Assembly (NCBI GenBank): GCA_023512835.1
Contig: CM042089.1
Location: 57,198,407-57,262,406 of the forward strand
Length of the DNA stretch: 64,000 bases
Direction: 5' to 3'
DNA from: Taxillus chinensis
Lineage: Eukaryota; Streptophyta; Magnoliopsida; Santalales; Loranthaceae
Shown here piece by piece: positions 10,299-20,937 of this stretch; position 1 is the first letter of the stretch; each line of letters starts with the position of its first letter. The translations under genes were made by a program, and so were the position numbers. A model generated the notes under the pieces. That model made no database searches. It was given only the letters and a program-made list of their open reading frames with translations, and was not told the origin of the DNA.

Positions 10299-11100
10299 GG
10301 CTTGCACATACTTACTCACCGTCTTGGCTACCCCGCTAAAGCTCATAATACTCTCTCTCGTCGTGCATACCGTATCGAGCCGGGAAAATACTCCCTAAAG
10401 AAGCGCTCAACAAACTCTCTCGAGCTCATCCAGGCTGCCATGGACAGCTCTCGTGGATTCCCAACACCTGCATGGGATACCCAACGAGATAGTGCGTTGC
10501 CACTCACACCCGCTCCTCATCCTGGCACCCCAATCATCTCAAAGATGTCCTCTCTCCATCTAATCCAGTCCTCGGCTACCTCCGGTCGCGAACCATCCTC
10601 AAAAGTCCTGGGTGCATGTTTCAAAAACCGTGCATCCCAATCCACTCCTCGTCGTGGCTGGCTCTATCACGACCTCCTGGCTGGTGCACATCCTGCACCA
10701 CCCTCGCCTCCTGCTGCGTGTCTTGTGGCGGCTGCTGAGGCTACTGCTGCCTTTTCAGCTCATCCACCTCTCTAGCCATATCCCTCATCTAGCCCTGCAT
10801 ACCCTGCATGGCCTCCTGCAACTGAATCAACACCTGAGCCAAATCAGGTCCCACAACGGGAGCCGACGATCTCTGCTGCGGGCTCTCTGCCCCCTGGTGC
10901 CCCGACTCTATTGTGGGCTCCTCTGCCGGGCCTTGGCCTCGGATAGCTCTCCTCGGTGGTGCCATCGCACTGGCCACACCAACAAACAACAAACGATCAA
11001 TACTAGTACTACTAGCACAAACAGCCATCAAAGGCACATTCGACTTGTAGGTTCCCACCACATGACCCGTAGGTCCACAACCATGCATATAGCATCGTGT
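10299..11100 (-). pseudogene. Gypsy gag remnant of element I
   Basis: Reading on the minus strand, gag starts MAPPRRAIRGQGPAEEP (about 10965) and runs DLAQVLIQLQEAMQGMQG to a stop near 10789. It continues with breaks through segments such as GLDGERTS, DEERVWVATHYLVG and ARESLLSA. The start and the ATY.LVG piece fit chromovirus-type gag. Several stops and shifts make it non-functional. It sits just downstream of a PBS and LTR in the same orientation and is cut at 10298 by the Athila-like LTR. Confidence 0.6.
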
Positions 11101-11447
11101 CCACTTCAGGGTACACCACATGACCCGTAGGTCCTCAACCATGCATATAACATCGTGTCACCCCTTAGGGCATACAAAATCAAGTCCTGGCTCTCAAGCC
11201 CACGTGCCATTCAGGCACCCGATACAATCACATCACAAACAAAGACAATCTAGTGCCCTATATGCACACAATCATACCACTAGAAATGTACCCCCATCCC
11301 CATGTATGCTCCTAGGATGATCTAACTAACGCCAAAATAACCTATAACACATGTAAGGACTACATTGATCAGGCGCCCTCCCTACAGCTTTCCAAGTCAC
11401 ATGGAATCAATTAACTACCCCTCACTAACCTAGGTCTACTAGACCAT

Positions 11448-11459
11448 GCTCTGATACCA
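11448..11459 (-). promoter_or_regulatory. Primer-binding site of element I (tRNA-iMet)
   Basis: The minus strand reads TGGTATCAGAGC just inside the LTR terminus at 11463, a perfect 12-base match to the complement of the initiator Met tRNA 3' end commonly used by LTR elements. Confidence 0.9.
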
Positions 11460-12664
11460 ACTTGTCACGCCCCCGAATTCTAGGGAACCCGGAACCGGTA
11501 CTTCCCCTTGCCCGCACCCGATAGGTCAAGGGGTTGGTGACTAGCACCAATGGAGACTACACCGCAGGTGCTGTCTCAAATATGCAACCCTGTACAGTCA
11601 TACATCAAGGGCAATCCTGTACTTTCTCATATATCAACATGCATACAATGAGTCAAACACTCATACAGACCTCACATCATAAACAGTATGCAAATACAAC
11701 TGTCCACGGACCCATGTCCGGGATATCACATAAAACAATACAGAATATAATACTGTATCATACATCAGAGTAGTGGGCGTCCTCCTGGAAGAAAGTCCTC
11801 CACTAGTCTCGGGTCACACCTGAAAAAGGTAAACAACAAGTAGGGATAAGCGACAAGCTCAGTAGGTGACCCCAACACTCCACATCATGCAAACATATAA
11901 GTTTATACTACAAGCTTTGTGTACTCGTGCACTGTGTAGTGTGCACAATCATCAGGACTCAACCTGCAAACAAACATCAGGACCTAGCCGGCCCACACAG
12001 GACAGCTTGTCCACGATCCTCCATGGGATCCCAGCTCAGGGCACTCAGCCCTAGCTCCACGAGCTCAAAGGCTCAACTGAGGCCTTAGCCTGTCCATAAT
12101 GCAATATGCCAGGCCACAGTCGCCTCATAGGCCTGCCATCGGTGCATATCCCTGCCACGTCAACCACATAGCACCATCGGTGCATCACGGTGAGAACCCA
12201 ATAAGTCATAGAGCCTAAGCCCCAATCCCTCAAACCAACATACCAACACCAATATGGTCTTAAGGTATACAACACTCCCTTTAAAACTGTAGCCAGTCTT
12301 CACCAGTCGGTCCTTATTCCTTGACTAAGGAAGGAGATACCCATAGGAGTTGTTTTCTTGAAATAAAAAGTCCCAGCATTGGGTTCCCATAGCATAACTA
12401 AGATAATCTGATTTTTGGGGATTTTTCTGAGATGTCTAACCCCACTTTCCAAAAATTCACCTCTACGAAAAACTGGATTTTCCCGAGATTTTACACTAAA
12501 TCCCAATTTTCACATTTTGAAGGAGTGGGAATTAATTTTTCTAGTATTTTTCTTTGAATCCAAATGGGGGGTATTTCGTTATTTACATTGTAACTTAAGT
12601 AAAATGTAAATAGTCCATCCAAGTGTCCAATTACACCGTTGGACCTGCGACTCGTAAGACGAAG

Positions 12665-12835
12665 CTGCGGCGCGCCCGACTACGGGTCTACGAACTACGA
12701 CCCTACGAACTACGAACCTTTGAGCTACGAACTATGGGTCTACGAACTACGACCCTATGAACTACGAACCTTTGAGCTACGAACTACGGGTCTATGAACT
12801 ACAACCCTACGACCTTGGATCTTCGACCCTTCGAC
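12665..12835. repeat. CTACGAACTACGACC low-complexity tandem repeat
   Basis: About ten imperfect units of (C/T)TACGAACTACG, ACCCTACGAACTACG and TTTGAGCTACGAAC follow one another in the element I LTR. Confidence 0.85.
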
Positions 12836-13380
12836 CCAGAACTTCGGATCTTCATTATTTCGACCAAGTAATTCGCCCAGGTACTGTTCATCATCGTTTT
12901 TGCCTATTCTTCGTCCGGAATGAACCTAGCAACCCCTAGACGCGCACAAACACGCATTCTACGCAAATGACTACGATATCTACCTCAAAATGCATCCGGG
13001 ACGCCTCTAAATTGCACAGATAACGTTATAAACACGCACTAAATTTCAGATTTCCAGTAATCTAGATCTAAATCCAGATTTCCATGGTTGACTTCTCAAC
13101 CCTCATGGAATATGCAATTAAACAGCCCCAGATCACGAAACACATATTAGAACCGATATAAAACAGGTTCTTAACCACAGATCTTATGCTAAACCATTAG
13201 ATCTAACCAAAAATTGGATTTCTCCAAAACCTAGGGTTCATGCTTAATTTCATAAATCATGATAAATTCATGCACATCTAAAATAGATTCAAAATAAGGA
13301 GTTTAAGGACACCTACTTGGAGTGATTCTTTGAGCTCCACGAACCCAAATCGCCTCAAATCGCCAAGGCACCAAGCTCCA

Positions 13381-13382
<2 letters not shown>

Positions 13383-13415
<33 letters not shown>
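13383..13415. repeat. CT microsatellite
   Basis: An uninterrupted (CT)n run lies in the element I LTR. On the minus strand it is a GA run in the 5' leader position, as in the other LTRs here. Confidence 0.95.
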
Positions 13416-13418
<3 letters not shown>

Positions 13419-13793
13419 CGGACAAACGTGATAAGATAAAGTGAAAGCTTCTTCTTTTTTCTTGCTATTTATATTTCAGCGTCATTGACCAATAACTCAC
13501 CTAGTCAATCATTGACCTAGTCAATAATTTACCTCCCACCCAATAAGTGACCTCCAAGGTACCAAACTCCAAATTGAGTCAAATTACAGTCAAAACGCTT
13601 GAAATGACGAGCACAACACTAAGCATATATTATTACACCCAAATGACCGCCCAAATACAAAATCAACTAATAAACCCTAAAAAGTTAACAATCGGGTCAA
13701 ACGGGGCTCCGACCCGAATCGGGCCCAAGTACGGTCAAAATGCTCGCATCGACGATTGCACTATCATCCAGATAGTTGCATTCCCATAGAATG

Positions 13794-14613
13794 GCTATCT
13801 CTCAAAACTACCCAAATACAAGTCTTTACACCGACGGTCAAACAAAGCCGACGAACCAAGACATTGGAGGACATGTTGCGGGCCTGTGTGCTAGATTTTG
13901 GGGGTTCGTGGACAATTCACCTTCCTTTGGTGGAGTTTGCCTACAACAACAATTATTAGGCATCCATTGGGATGGCTCCTTTTGAGGTGTTGTATGGCAG
14001 GCCGTGTCGATCACCTTTGTGTTGGACTGAGGTAGGAGAGGCAGCTCTCTTGGGACCACAATTGGTTCAAGAGGCTACTGAGAAGGTCAAGTTGATTCGT
14101 CAGCGCTTCTTATCATCCCAGAGTCGCCAGAAGTCTTATGCAGATCAGTGGCAGCGACCTTTAGAGTTTTTTGTGGGAGATTATGTGTTTCTCTCTGTCT
14201 CTCCCCATCGTGGACATCAGCGGTTTGGGCGTGGTTCCAAGCTATCTCCGCGCTTTATTGGTCCTTTTGAGGTTATGGCTCGTGTGGGGCCAGTGGCCTA
14301 CCGGTTAGCATTGCCACCGTGATTGAGTCGGGTGCACAATGTGTTCCATGTATCCCAGTTACGGAAGTATCATCCTGACCCCACTCATGTGATCGACTGG
14401 GGGACATTGGACATTGAGGATGACATGTCTATTGTTGAGGCCCCTATCCATATCCTTGATCGGCAGGAGAAACTTTCGCGTGGTCGTGCTATTTCTTTGG
14501 TTCGTGTCTTTGTGGCAAGACCATGGCATTGAGGAGGAGACATGGGAACGTGAGTCAAGAATGTATGAGCGAGCACCCGGAGTTGTTCGAGGACCAACAA
14601 TCTTAAGGGTGGG
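13794..14613 (+). pseudogene. Chromovirus H integrase C-terminal half and tail
   Basis: Translated pieces in order are TDGQTKPTNQ, EDMLRACVLDFGGSW, LPLVEFAYNNNY, then a stop, [48 protein letters not shown], a stop, then [20 protein letters not shown] and ILDRQEKLSRG. This is the standard order of a Ty3/gypsy integrase C-terminus leading into the chromodomain-like tail of Tekay/Del-type chromoviruses. Frame changes lie near 13965 and 14515, with a TGA replacing an Arg codon near 14320. Catalytic D-D and everything upstream are missing because of the junction at about 13790. Its PPT and LTR follow. Confidence 0.85.
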
Positions 14614-14928
14614 GGGCAGCGTAGTGATGTGCTTTCTTGTAATTGGTGGTATATGGTTTGGTGTATTTGTATTGTCTTTTAGACATGTGTATTTATATTT
14701 GAGATGTGTTCTGAGTTGTGTATTTGTGACATGCGGGTATGTGTTATATGTGTTGTGATGTATGTGATTATGGATCCTGGTGGTGTTTTGTTGAGTTTGC
14801 GAACATATGTCCCGTTTTTTGTCTTGTGTGCGGTGTATGACCCATCCTGGGTGTTGTGGCTTGCCATTTTTGAAATGGGTAGCGTGTGTTTGTTTTTCCT
14901 TGCATATTTCTTTTCGGGGACGAAAAGT
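14614..14928 (+). mobile_element. H region between pol end and PPT
   Basis: The stretch starts after AACAATCTTAAGGGTGGGG, which follows the pol tail and itself resembles a second polypurine tract. It is GT-rich, non-coding, and matches the equivalent spacer of D, A, B, C and F (CGGTGTATGACCCAT and GGGTGTTGTGGCTTGCC). Confidence 0.75.
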
Positions 14929-14944
14929 CTTAAGGGGGAGAGGA
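14929..14944 (+). promoter_or_regulatory. H polypurine tract
   Basis: CTTAAGGGGGAGAGGA lies immediately before the LTR start TGTAATGACCCG. The same tract precedes the LTRs of A, B, C, D and F. Confidence 0.9.
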
Positions 14945-16699
14945 TGTAATGACCCGTGTTTTGAGATGTGTGGAGTTAGTCACGCTTTGCCTTTTGAGTG
15001 GCAATTTTTCTAGTTTTTGGGGAACTTCTACTCATGGACTTCAGCCAAATCATTTTATTTACCAAATAGGGAACTTTTGACAAAAGGGGGTAGCCTAGGG
15101 AGGTAGAAATAGAGTGCACGTCATATGGGGCATTATGACGTGCAAGGATTTTTTTTGTATTCCTGCCTTCTACATGATGCAAGGAAGCTTGGGGTAGAAT
15201 TTCACAAAGATTTGGAGCCGCATGTCATATGGGGATATGACGTGCATTATGGCGTGCAACCATGTTTTTGCACAATCACCTTTGTTTTGTGATTCTAATC
15301 ATCGTTTCCTAAAGGGGCATGTTGGAATTGTGCGTATTTTGTCTTGTGTGGATGCGGGAAGGTTGTAGCACATTCTATTAAAACTACGTCGTTTTGATGT
15401 TGGGGTTCACTTAATCAAAACTACGTCGTTTTGATGTCGAGGTGTCTATATAAAGAGGTGGAGGTCTCTTAGGTTTAGGGTTCTTCTTTTCCTTAGCCGC
15501 CGCAACCGTCGCAGAGAGAGAGAGAGAGAGAGAGAGGCAACGAGGGCTTCGATCGTTGTTGCCGGGGTGGTTCTTGTGGTGAACGGCGTTTGGCGTGAAG
15601 GCTAGAACGTGAAGGATCCTTGAGGTAGGGGTTCTTTTCCTCCTTGAACCTATCCTAGGGTTATTGCCTTGTGGTAGGCGATTTGTAATCTAGATATATT
15701 ATATGTAAATCCATATAAGTGTGATTTCCTATATGGATGTTGGCCTTCAATGGCGTGTTTTGCTTGGATGTATATATATACGTATGTTAAGTGTTTGATA
15801 TTATGCTCGTGAGGCCACACATGCTATGTGTTTGATAATATGTCTGTGTGTCCATGCATGTTATGTGTTTGAGATTATGCCTGTGTAGCTATGCATGCTA
15901 TGTGTTTGATTTTATGCCCGTGTAATGAGTTTCGAAACCCGTGAATGTGCGCACTCCATGTGTTTGACTTTATGCCTGTGTGGCGTAAATGTATGTTATG
16001 TGTTTGATTGCATGGTTGTTAGCCTGAGAGGCCGTGGAAACTATTTGCCTAAGAGGTGGTTAAACTATTTGCCTGAGGGGCTATTAAACATTTGCCTGAG
16101 AGGCGGTTAAATATTTGCCGGAGAGGCGGTTAAATTGTTAGCCTGGAAGGCTGTGATATTCGTAGCCTGTGAGGCTGTGGAGCCGCCGGGGCTCGGGTTG
16201 TGGTTGCGCCCATTTGAGTGGTGTGCTTTACTTGTATTTACTATCGCTACGACACTGCACTAGTACACATTCTCATGTAGTGGTTAGGTGCATGGGATGG
16301 GTTGGGGAGACTTGATCCCTACTGAGCTGTGGTTGCTCACCCCTCCTACTATGTTTTGTTTTTCTCAGTGACCTACAGCCGTTAGGTGGGAACACCAAGG
16401 TGGACAACAATTCTGTTTGTGGTTTTGATTAATGTCATTTGTATTATTATTCTTGAGAGGCTTTGTACCCCATTAGGGAGATATTGTAAAGGGGATTTTA
16501 TTGTAATAAAGGCATGTGGATTTGTAAACATTTATCCTGCTTTAAATTTAATAAATTTATGATTTTGTCTTTCTGAATATCAGCTGTGTAGTGTATGATG
16601 CCCTGTGTTGGAGTATTGTATCCTACCCCCTTCTCCACTGTGTGGGTAAAGGGGGAGTCACGAACCGGTTTCCTCAGGTTGGAAATTCGGGGCGTGACA
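14945..16699 (+). repeat. 3' LTR of chromovirus H
   Basis: Runs from TGTAATGACCCG to GGGGCGTGACA. In order it holds U3 with inverted repeats (GCATGTCATATGGGGATATGACGTGC near 15220), a twin palindrome and TATA box, a GA microsatellite at 15513-15536, two tandem arrays (about 15790-15990, units with ATGCATGCTATGTGTTTGAT; about 16018-16150, units with GCCTGAGAGGCGGTTAAA), an AATAAA-like signal near 16504-16554, and the conserved terminus. Positions 15912-16699 belong to the 4.2 kb duplication. Confidence 0.9.
15380..15454 (+). promoter_or_regulatory. LTR promoter of H: twin ACGT palindromes plus TATA box
   Basis: AAAACTACGTCGTTTT occurs at 15380-15395 and 15417-15432, both followed by GAT. TATATAAA lies at 15447-15454. 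The transcript would start shortly after, with AGGTTTAGGGTTCTT and the GA run in the leader. The same arrangement recurs in A, B, C, D, E and F. Confidence 0.8.
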
Positions 16700-17798
16700 A
16701 CCTTCGACCCTTGACCTCCAAGTCTTCGACCCTTGACCTACGACCCGTTGACCGTTGACCTTCGACCCACCGACCTTCGACCTTGCTGATGCTTCGACCT
16801 CCCGACACTTTGACCCTTTGACCTTGGATTTTCGCTAATTGGCCTTATTTTCCCTGGGTTCTTTCTTGTGCAGTCACAAGATACGTTTTGACTAGCTGGC
16901 AATTGTCAGATATGCTTTTCAACACCTGTCAAACGCATGTGCTCACAAGAGAACGAAAAAGCAATCACAAGCTGCCCCATTTTACGCATAGGTCGTCCAA
17001 CCACTAGACAAAAGCCAAAATATTGCAATTAAAAATATTAGCATTCATATTAATGACGGTCCAGGCAAAGTGAGCCATCCCCTTTAAAATTGAGTCTTCT
17101 GTCCACGAAAATAGGGGAACAATTCTGCCAAAAAAGAAAAAAACGAAAAGGTTATGCTATTCTGTCATCTGCCCAGTCTTCACACTCAGTTCTCTAATCC
17201 AAAAAAAAAAACACCTAGATTTTTTCTCTCCCTTTCCTAAAAGTTTTCTTACGCCTATAATTTCGCCCAGCTACCTCTCTTCAAAAACACCAAAAAAAAA
17301 AGAGTCACATGGCCCGATTCCTTTTTCTTTCTTTTCTTTTCCCACCACTTTTCTCTTTACCTTTTTCCAACACCCATACTTTTTTTCCCATCTCAAACGC
17401 AGAAATTTCTGAAACGCCATTTTCATCTCCCCTTCATTATATTTCTAGCAACAAATATCAAAAAACAAAAAGAGGAAGCGACAAAAAGAGAGGTACGAAT
17501 CCAGTCGCAGTTCTTGCCAGCGGTACTCAATTTCCAACCCGATTCTAACTGACCAATCTTGGAATCTCGCCCTCCTGCCAACATTATTGTTATCAGAAGT
17601 CCAAGCTAGAGCCCAAGTCGGTTTATGTTTTTATATCTATTTTGTTGTTTTGATTTGCTCCTGATTTACTTCATATATTTGTTTGTATTATGTTATCCTT
17701 TTCCCTTTATCTTTTATTTGTTTAACACATGCTTGTAATTTGTAATAGCAAGTAGAAAAAACAAAAAAAAGGGGGGGCCGAGAGAGTGAGAATAATGC

Positions 17799-17836
<38 letters not shown>

Positions 17837-18510
17837 AAGAGAGAGAAAGAGAGAGAGGGAAGTGAGTTTGTTATTCTATTTGTGGATGTCACCATCACAC
17901 ACATAACTTTCATGTGTTTTGTTAGCTGAAAAAAAATGCACAAAGATTTATTTTTAACATGTGTTAGTGCTTAGTGTTAACCCTTTCAAACCACCAAAAA
18001 AAAAAAAAAAAAACAAAACAAAACAAAAACAAAAAAACAAAAGAAACAAAAAAAAACAAAACAAAACAAAAAATTGTTACTAAAAAACAAAAAAAAAAGC
18101 CCTTAGGATTTCATTTTTCACTTTAAACAAAAAAAGGCAAAATAAAACTTTTAGGATTCCCTTTAGAAATTTAAGGTAAATCAATTTTAACCATAACTTT
18201 AACAAATAACTTAGCCAAATAAAAAGCATAGACTTTCTAGGAAACTCAACCTAATCACAACAATAGAAACAAATAGAAAACCTCCTTCTCCAAAAATAGA
18301 TACCAAAAGGGCATTGTAGGGGTGCTAATCCTTCCCTACACGTAAGCAACTCCTGAACCCTTCTCTGATAACACAGACCACATTTTTTCTACTCTAGGTA
18401 GAGGGTATCCAACTGTACCCCAAAAACAGTTGGTGGCGACTCTAAATTTCTCGCCATTGGTTTAGTTTGGGTCCCTCCCAAAAGGGCCTAGACGAAAACC
18501 AGTGATGACA
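16700..18510 (+). repeat. LTR-like segment with Tat/Ogre-type PBS, copy 2
   Basis: Counterpart of 791-2605. The probable LTR end is at 18428 (CCAAAAACA) and the PBS core TGGCGACTC is at 18434-18442. It contains the GA microsatellite at about 17800-17856 and the A-rich tract near 17994-18098. I see no gene in it. Confidence 0.45.
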
Positions 18511-18806
18511 TCCTTCACAACCTTGCAGTCTATGACCTTTGCGTATTCAGAGTCTATGAGTGCAGATGTAATAACACTCAAGGCTCTGCCATTTAGCTCA
18601 TAAGTTCTTCTCTCAGCTTCTATGGGTTCTCTGTCATTGGCAGGTTCTATGTAACCGTCTCTGATTATCCGCTCAAGATCCATACCCAAGGACATAAATA
18701 CAGTCTCCATTCTCGCTTTCCACATCTTGTAATTTGTGCCATCAAAAATACGCACCGTGTTTGCGTAGTTGGAGCTGGTACTCGATTCGATGATAGGAAT
18801 CTCCAT
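18511..18806 (-). pseudogene. Ty1/copia gag N-terminal fragment, copy 2
   Basis: The minus-strand frame is open from MEIPIIESS at 18806 through IFDGTNYKMWKARMETVF, DGYIEPANDREPIEAE, ELNGRALSVITSALID and YAKVIDCKVVKDV, where it runs into unrelated sequence at about 18510. About 98 codons of gag remain; a full copia gag is several times longer. This copy lacks the frameshift of copy 1. The PBS and LTR follow on the right, confirming a minus-strand 5' end cut by a deletion or recombination with the Tat-like piece. Confidence 0.85.
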
Positions 18807-18937
18807 TATATGTATTTTCCCAATGAATTCTTGCTTGGTCACTAAGCTATTAAGCCACAGATCTCAATAACATAAACTTATCGATATGTGAGATCACTTC
18901 TCCATAGAGTGATAGATCTGCCTCTAGTGAGAACTTA

Positions 18938-18948
18938 GCTTTGATACC
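18938..18948 (-). promoter_or_regulatory. Copia primer-binding site, copy 2
   Basis: The minus strand reads GGTATCAAAGC three bases inside the LTR terminus. It is an initiator-Met-type PBS with one mismatch to the common form. Confidence 0.7.
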
Positions 18949-18951
18949 TAT

Positions 18952-20465
18952 TGACATTCCCAAGATCCAAGCTAGATTGAATAGGTATATGGGTTTGTAT
19001 ATAGAGAGGGGGTGAATCTGTATACTTAAAACTATTCTCTTTTAGTTTTAGAGTAATATGATACCCAGAGGTATTCTACAGATGTAGTTGGTGTTAAGAT
19101 GGTGTCTTAGTGTCTCGTGCAATATCAGATAACAACAGGTATGTATGGGAAGAAAAAGACAGACACACGGATTACGTAGTTCGATCAATGTGATCTACTC
19201 CACGGTGGTGAGGGTGAACCTACATAGAGTCTAATTCATTATATATTTTTAGTACAAGTAGGGTCTAGCCCTTATTACAACAGGGACTAACTCTCTCTTC
19301 TTTTAAATACAAACACAAAAATAGTATTACTTCAGTACTCACTCACTGTGAAGAACTGTCTAGCGTAATCTGCTCTTACGAACTCAACTATTTGCACTGC
19401 TAGACCTTCAACCACTCCTTTGCCGAACTTACACACCGTTCGTCGAATGTATGAGAAAGATGAATAGATTAAATCACTATTATCTTTCTTTCAATCTTCC
19501 TCTCTCTCTATGTATGCATGTACGAACCACTCTGCGTCGTCTTGTATCGCTCCCGGATACGTTTCTTGTTTTCTGCGATAGTCGAACTTACATCCGAAGT
19601 AAGGCATATTCCTTGTTTTCTGCGATATGTTTCTTGTTTTCTGCGTCGTCGTCTTGTATCGCTCCCGGATATGTTTCACCTTTTGATCTTCACCTGTTGA
19701 AACATGTTAATCTAACCCCAGATGTCATCCACGTGTTTCCCAAGTACTTAGCGTTCTCGAAAATGTCGTCCGAGTGATAAATTATTTAAATGCGGTCTTC
19801 AGTGCGTTTTGTACCTTCGACTAGCCACAGTCTCGTAGATATATGTGCCTCGTAGCTTTGCTGTTACTTCACAACCTACCTTTGACACTTTGCACGAATC
19901 TTCGATTCTGAGTCTTCAAACCTGGTGAATTGATCTTCCAATTCTTCTTCTCTCCAGATCGCTAGGTTAGAATCAGTGCTCAACTGACATCAATTCCTCT
20001 CTCTATGAGCTTTTTAACTCTGCGAGTTTTTAGTTTCAAGTCAGCTACAACAACATTCTACCTTCGCTACTAACCTTCGATCCTGCGGCCTTGCGAGCAT
20101 CAACTATGTGACACTGCCACTCTACTCTCGACGGGTCTTTGAGCTTGCAAGTCTTCGAGTCACTGAGACGCTGCTCTACACCTGCGGTCTTTGAATCTTC
20201 GACCCTATGGATCTATGAGTTTGCGACCTTGTGTAGCTTCAGTGGTGCTTTGAGCCTGCTAGCCTGATGATCTTCGACTCTACATCTTCAAGTCATCGGA
20301 TCTTCGAGCCAGTAAACTACGAGTCTTCGACCCAGATCTATGACATTCTTAGGTACATGGTTAGACTCCCTCTATGAGCTCACTCTAAGAAATCACTCTA
20401 CGAAGTTATCCAATCCTATACGGATCTTTGACCCGATGTCCATCCGCTTCTACACAATGTTGACA
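18952..20465 (-). repeat. Complete copia 5' LTR
   Basis: Plus-strand ends are TGACATTCCC and CAATGTTGACA, so the LTR reads TGTCAACATTG...GGGAATGTCA with a TGTCA/TGACA inverted terminal pair. It contains the complement of ATTCACCCCCTC near its 3' end and TTCGACC-rich repeats at about 20070-20330. Copy 1 has only the first roughly 1.19 kb. Confidence 0.75.
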
Positions 20466-20850
20466 ACAATGACAACCAATAGGATCATGGGAACAACAAT
20501 ATGAATAACATATTCTTTAGATTTCATGATTTCTATTTCTATCTCTCACCACATGTCATATGATTTCTCTTATTGAATGAGATTTCTAACATGCACTGTT
20601 GAAGACTAAACATGGGTTGGCTCGAAATGCCTGGTGGATCATATTCAAATTGCAGTCTGATCAACCTTGAGCAGAGTTTCTTCAAGGATGGACAGTACTT
20701 TCCCATGATCTAAAATATTATAACAGGAAAAGTATATCGAGAGGATCGCATGATCTAAGGCGAAGAAAATACTTCATTTATTAACTAAGTAATACTCCCC
20801 CAATATGTCTCGTGACCTCTTTCTTGGTTGCCTCTCTGAGGGGGAGCTCT
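20466..20850. other. Unassigned flank between copia LTR and K2
   Basis: A/T-rich sequence with no recognisable gene. It begins ACAATGACAACCAATAGGATC. From about 20729 it passes into the first copy of a tandem repeat belonging to K2. Confidence 0.4.
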
Positions 20851-20937
20851 TATCAAGAGGAATGCATGATCTCAGGGGGAGAAAATACTTCATTTATTCT
20901 CTAAGTAATACCCCCCTGATATGTCTCGGATGCTCTG
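20729..20937 (+). repeat. Imperfect tandem duplication, about 120 bp period
   Basis: 20737-20812 and 20855-20937 share GAAAATACTTCATTTATT, CTAAGTAATAC and AATATGTCTCG / GATATGTCTCG, with point differences and small indels. K1 has a single diverged equivalent at about 4250-4310. Confidence 0.8.

Larger units (their letters stand above)
11463..13790 (-). repeat. 5' LTR of element I, outer end not resolved
   Basis: The plus strand begins TGTCACGCCCCCGAATTC, the complement of the LTR 3' end. Compared with J and E it shares the block CCCTTGCCCGCACCCG and AAGGGGTTGGTG. It contains CTACGAACTACGACCC-type low-complexity repeats at about 12670-12830 and a CT microsatellite at 13383-13415. The expected ...TTACA outer end is missing; sequence passes into the integrase remnant of H near 13790, implying a deletion junction. 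Confidence 0.6.
15912..20143 (+). repeat. Large direct duplication, copy 2
   Basis: Nearly identical to 1-4232 and, by chance, of the same net length. Unlike copy 1 it is joined on the left to the complete H LTR and on the right to the complete copia LTR, so it looks like the parental arrangement. Confidence 0.9.

Noticed and set aside
10789..11142. 117-codon minus-strand frame as an intact gene from its first start
   Set aside because: Only the part from MAPPRR onward resembles gag. The upstream codons are the 5' leader between PBS and gag.
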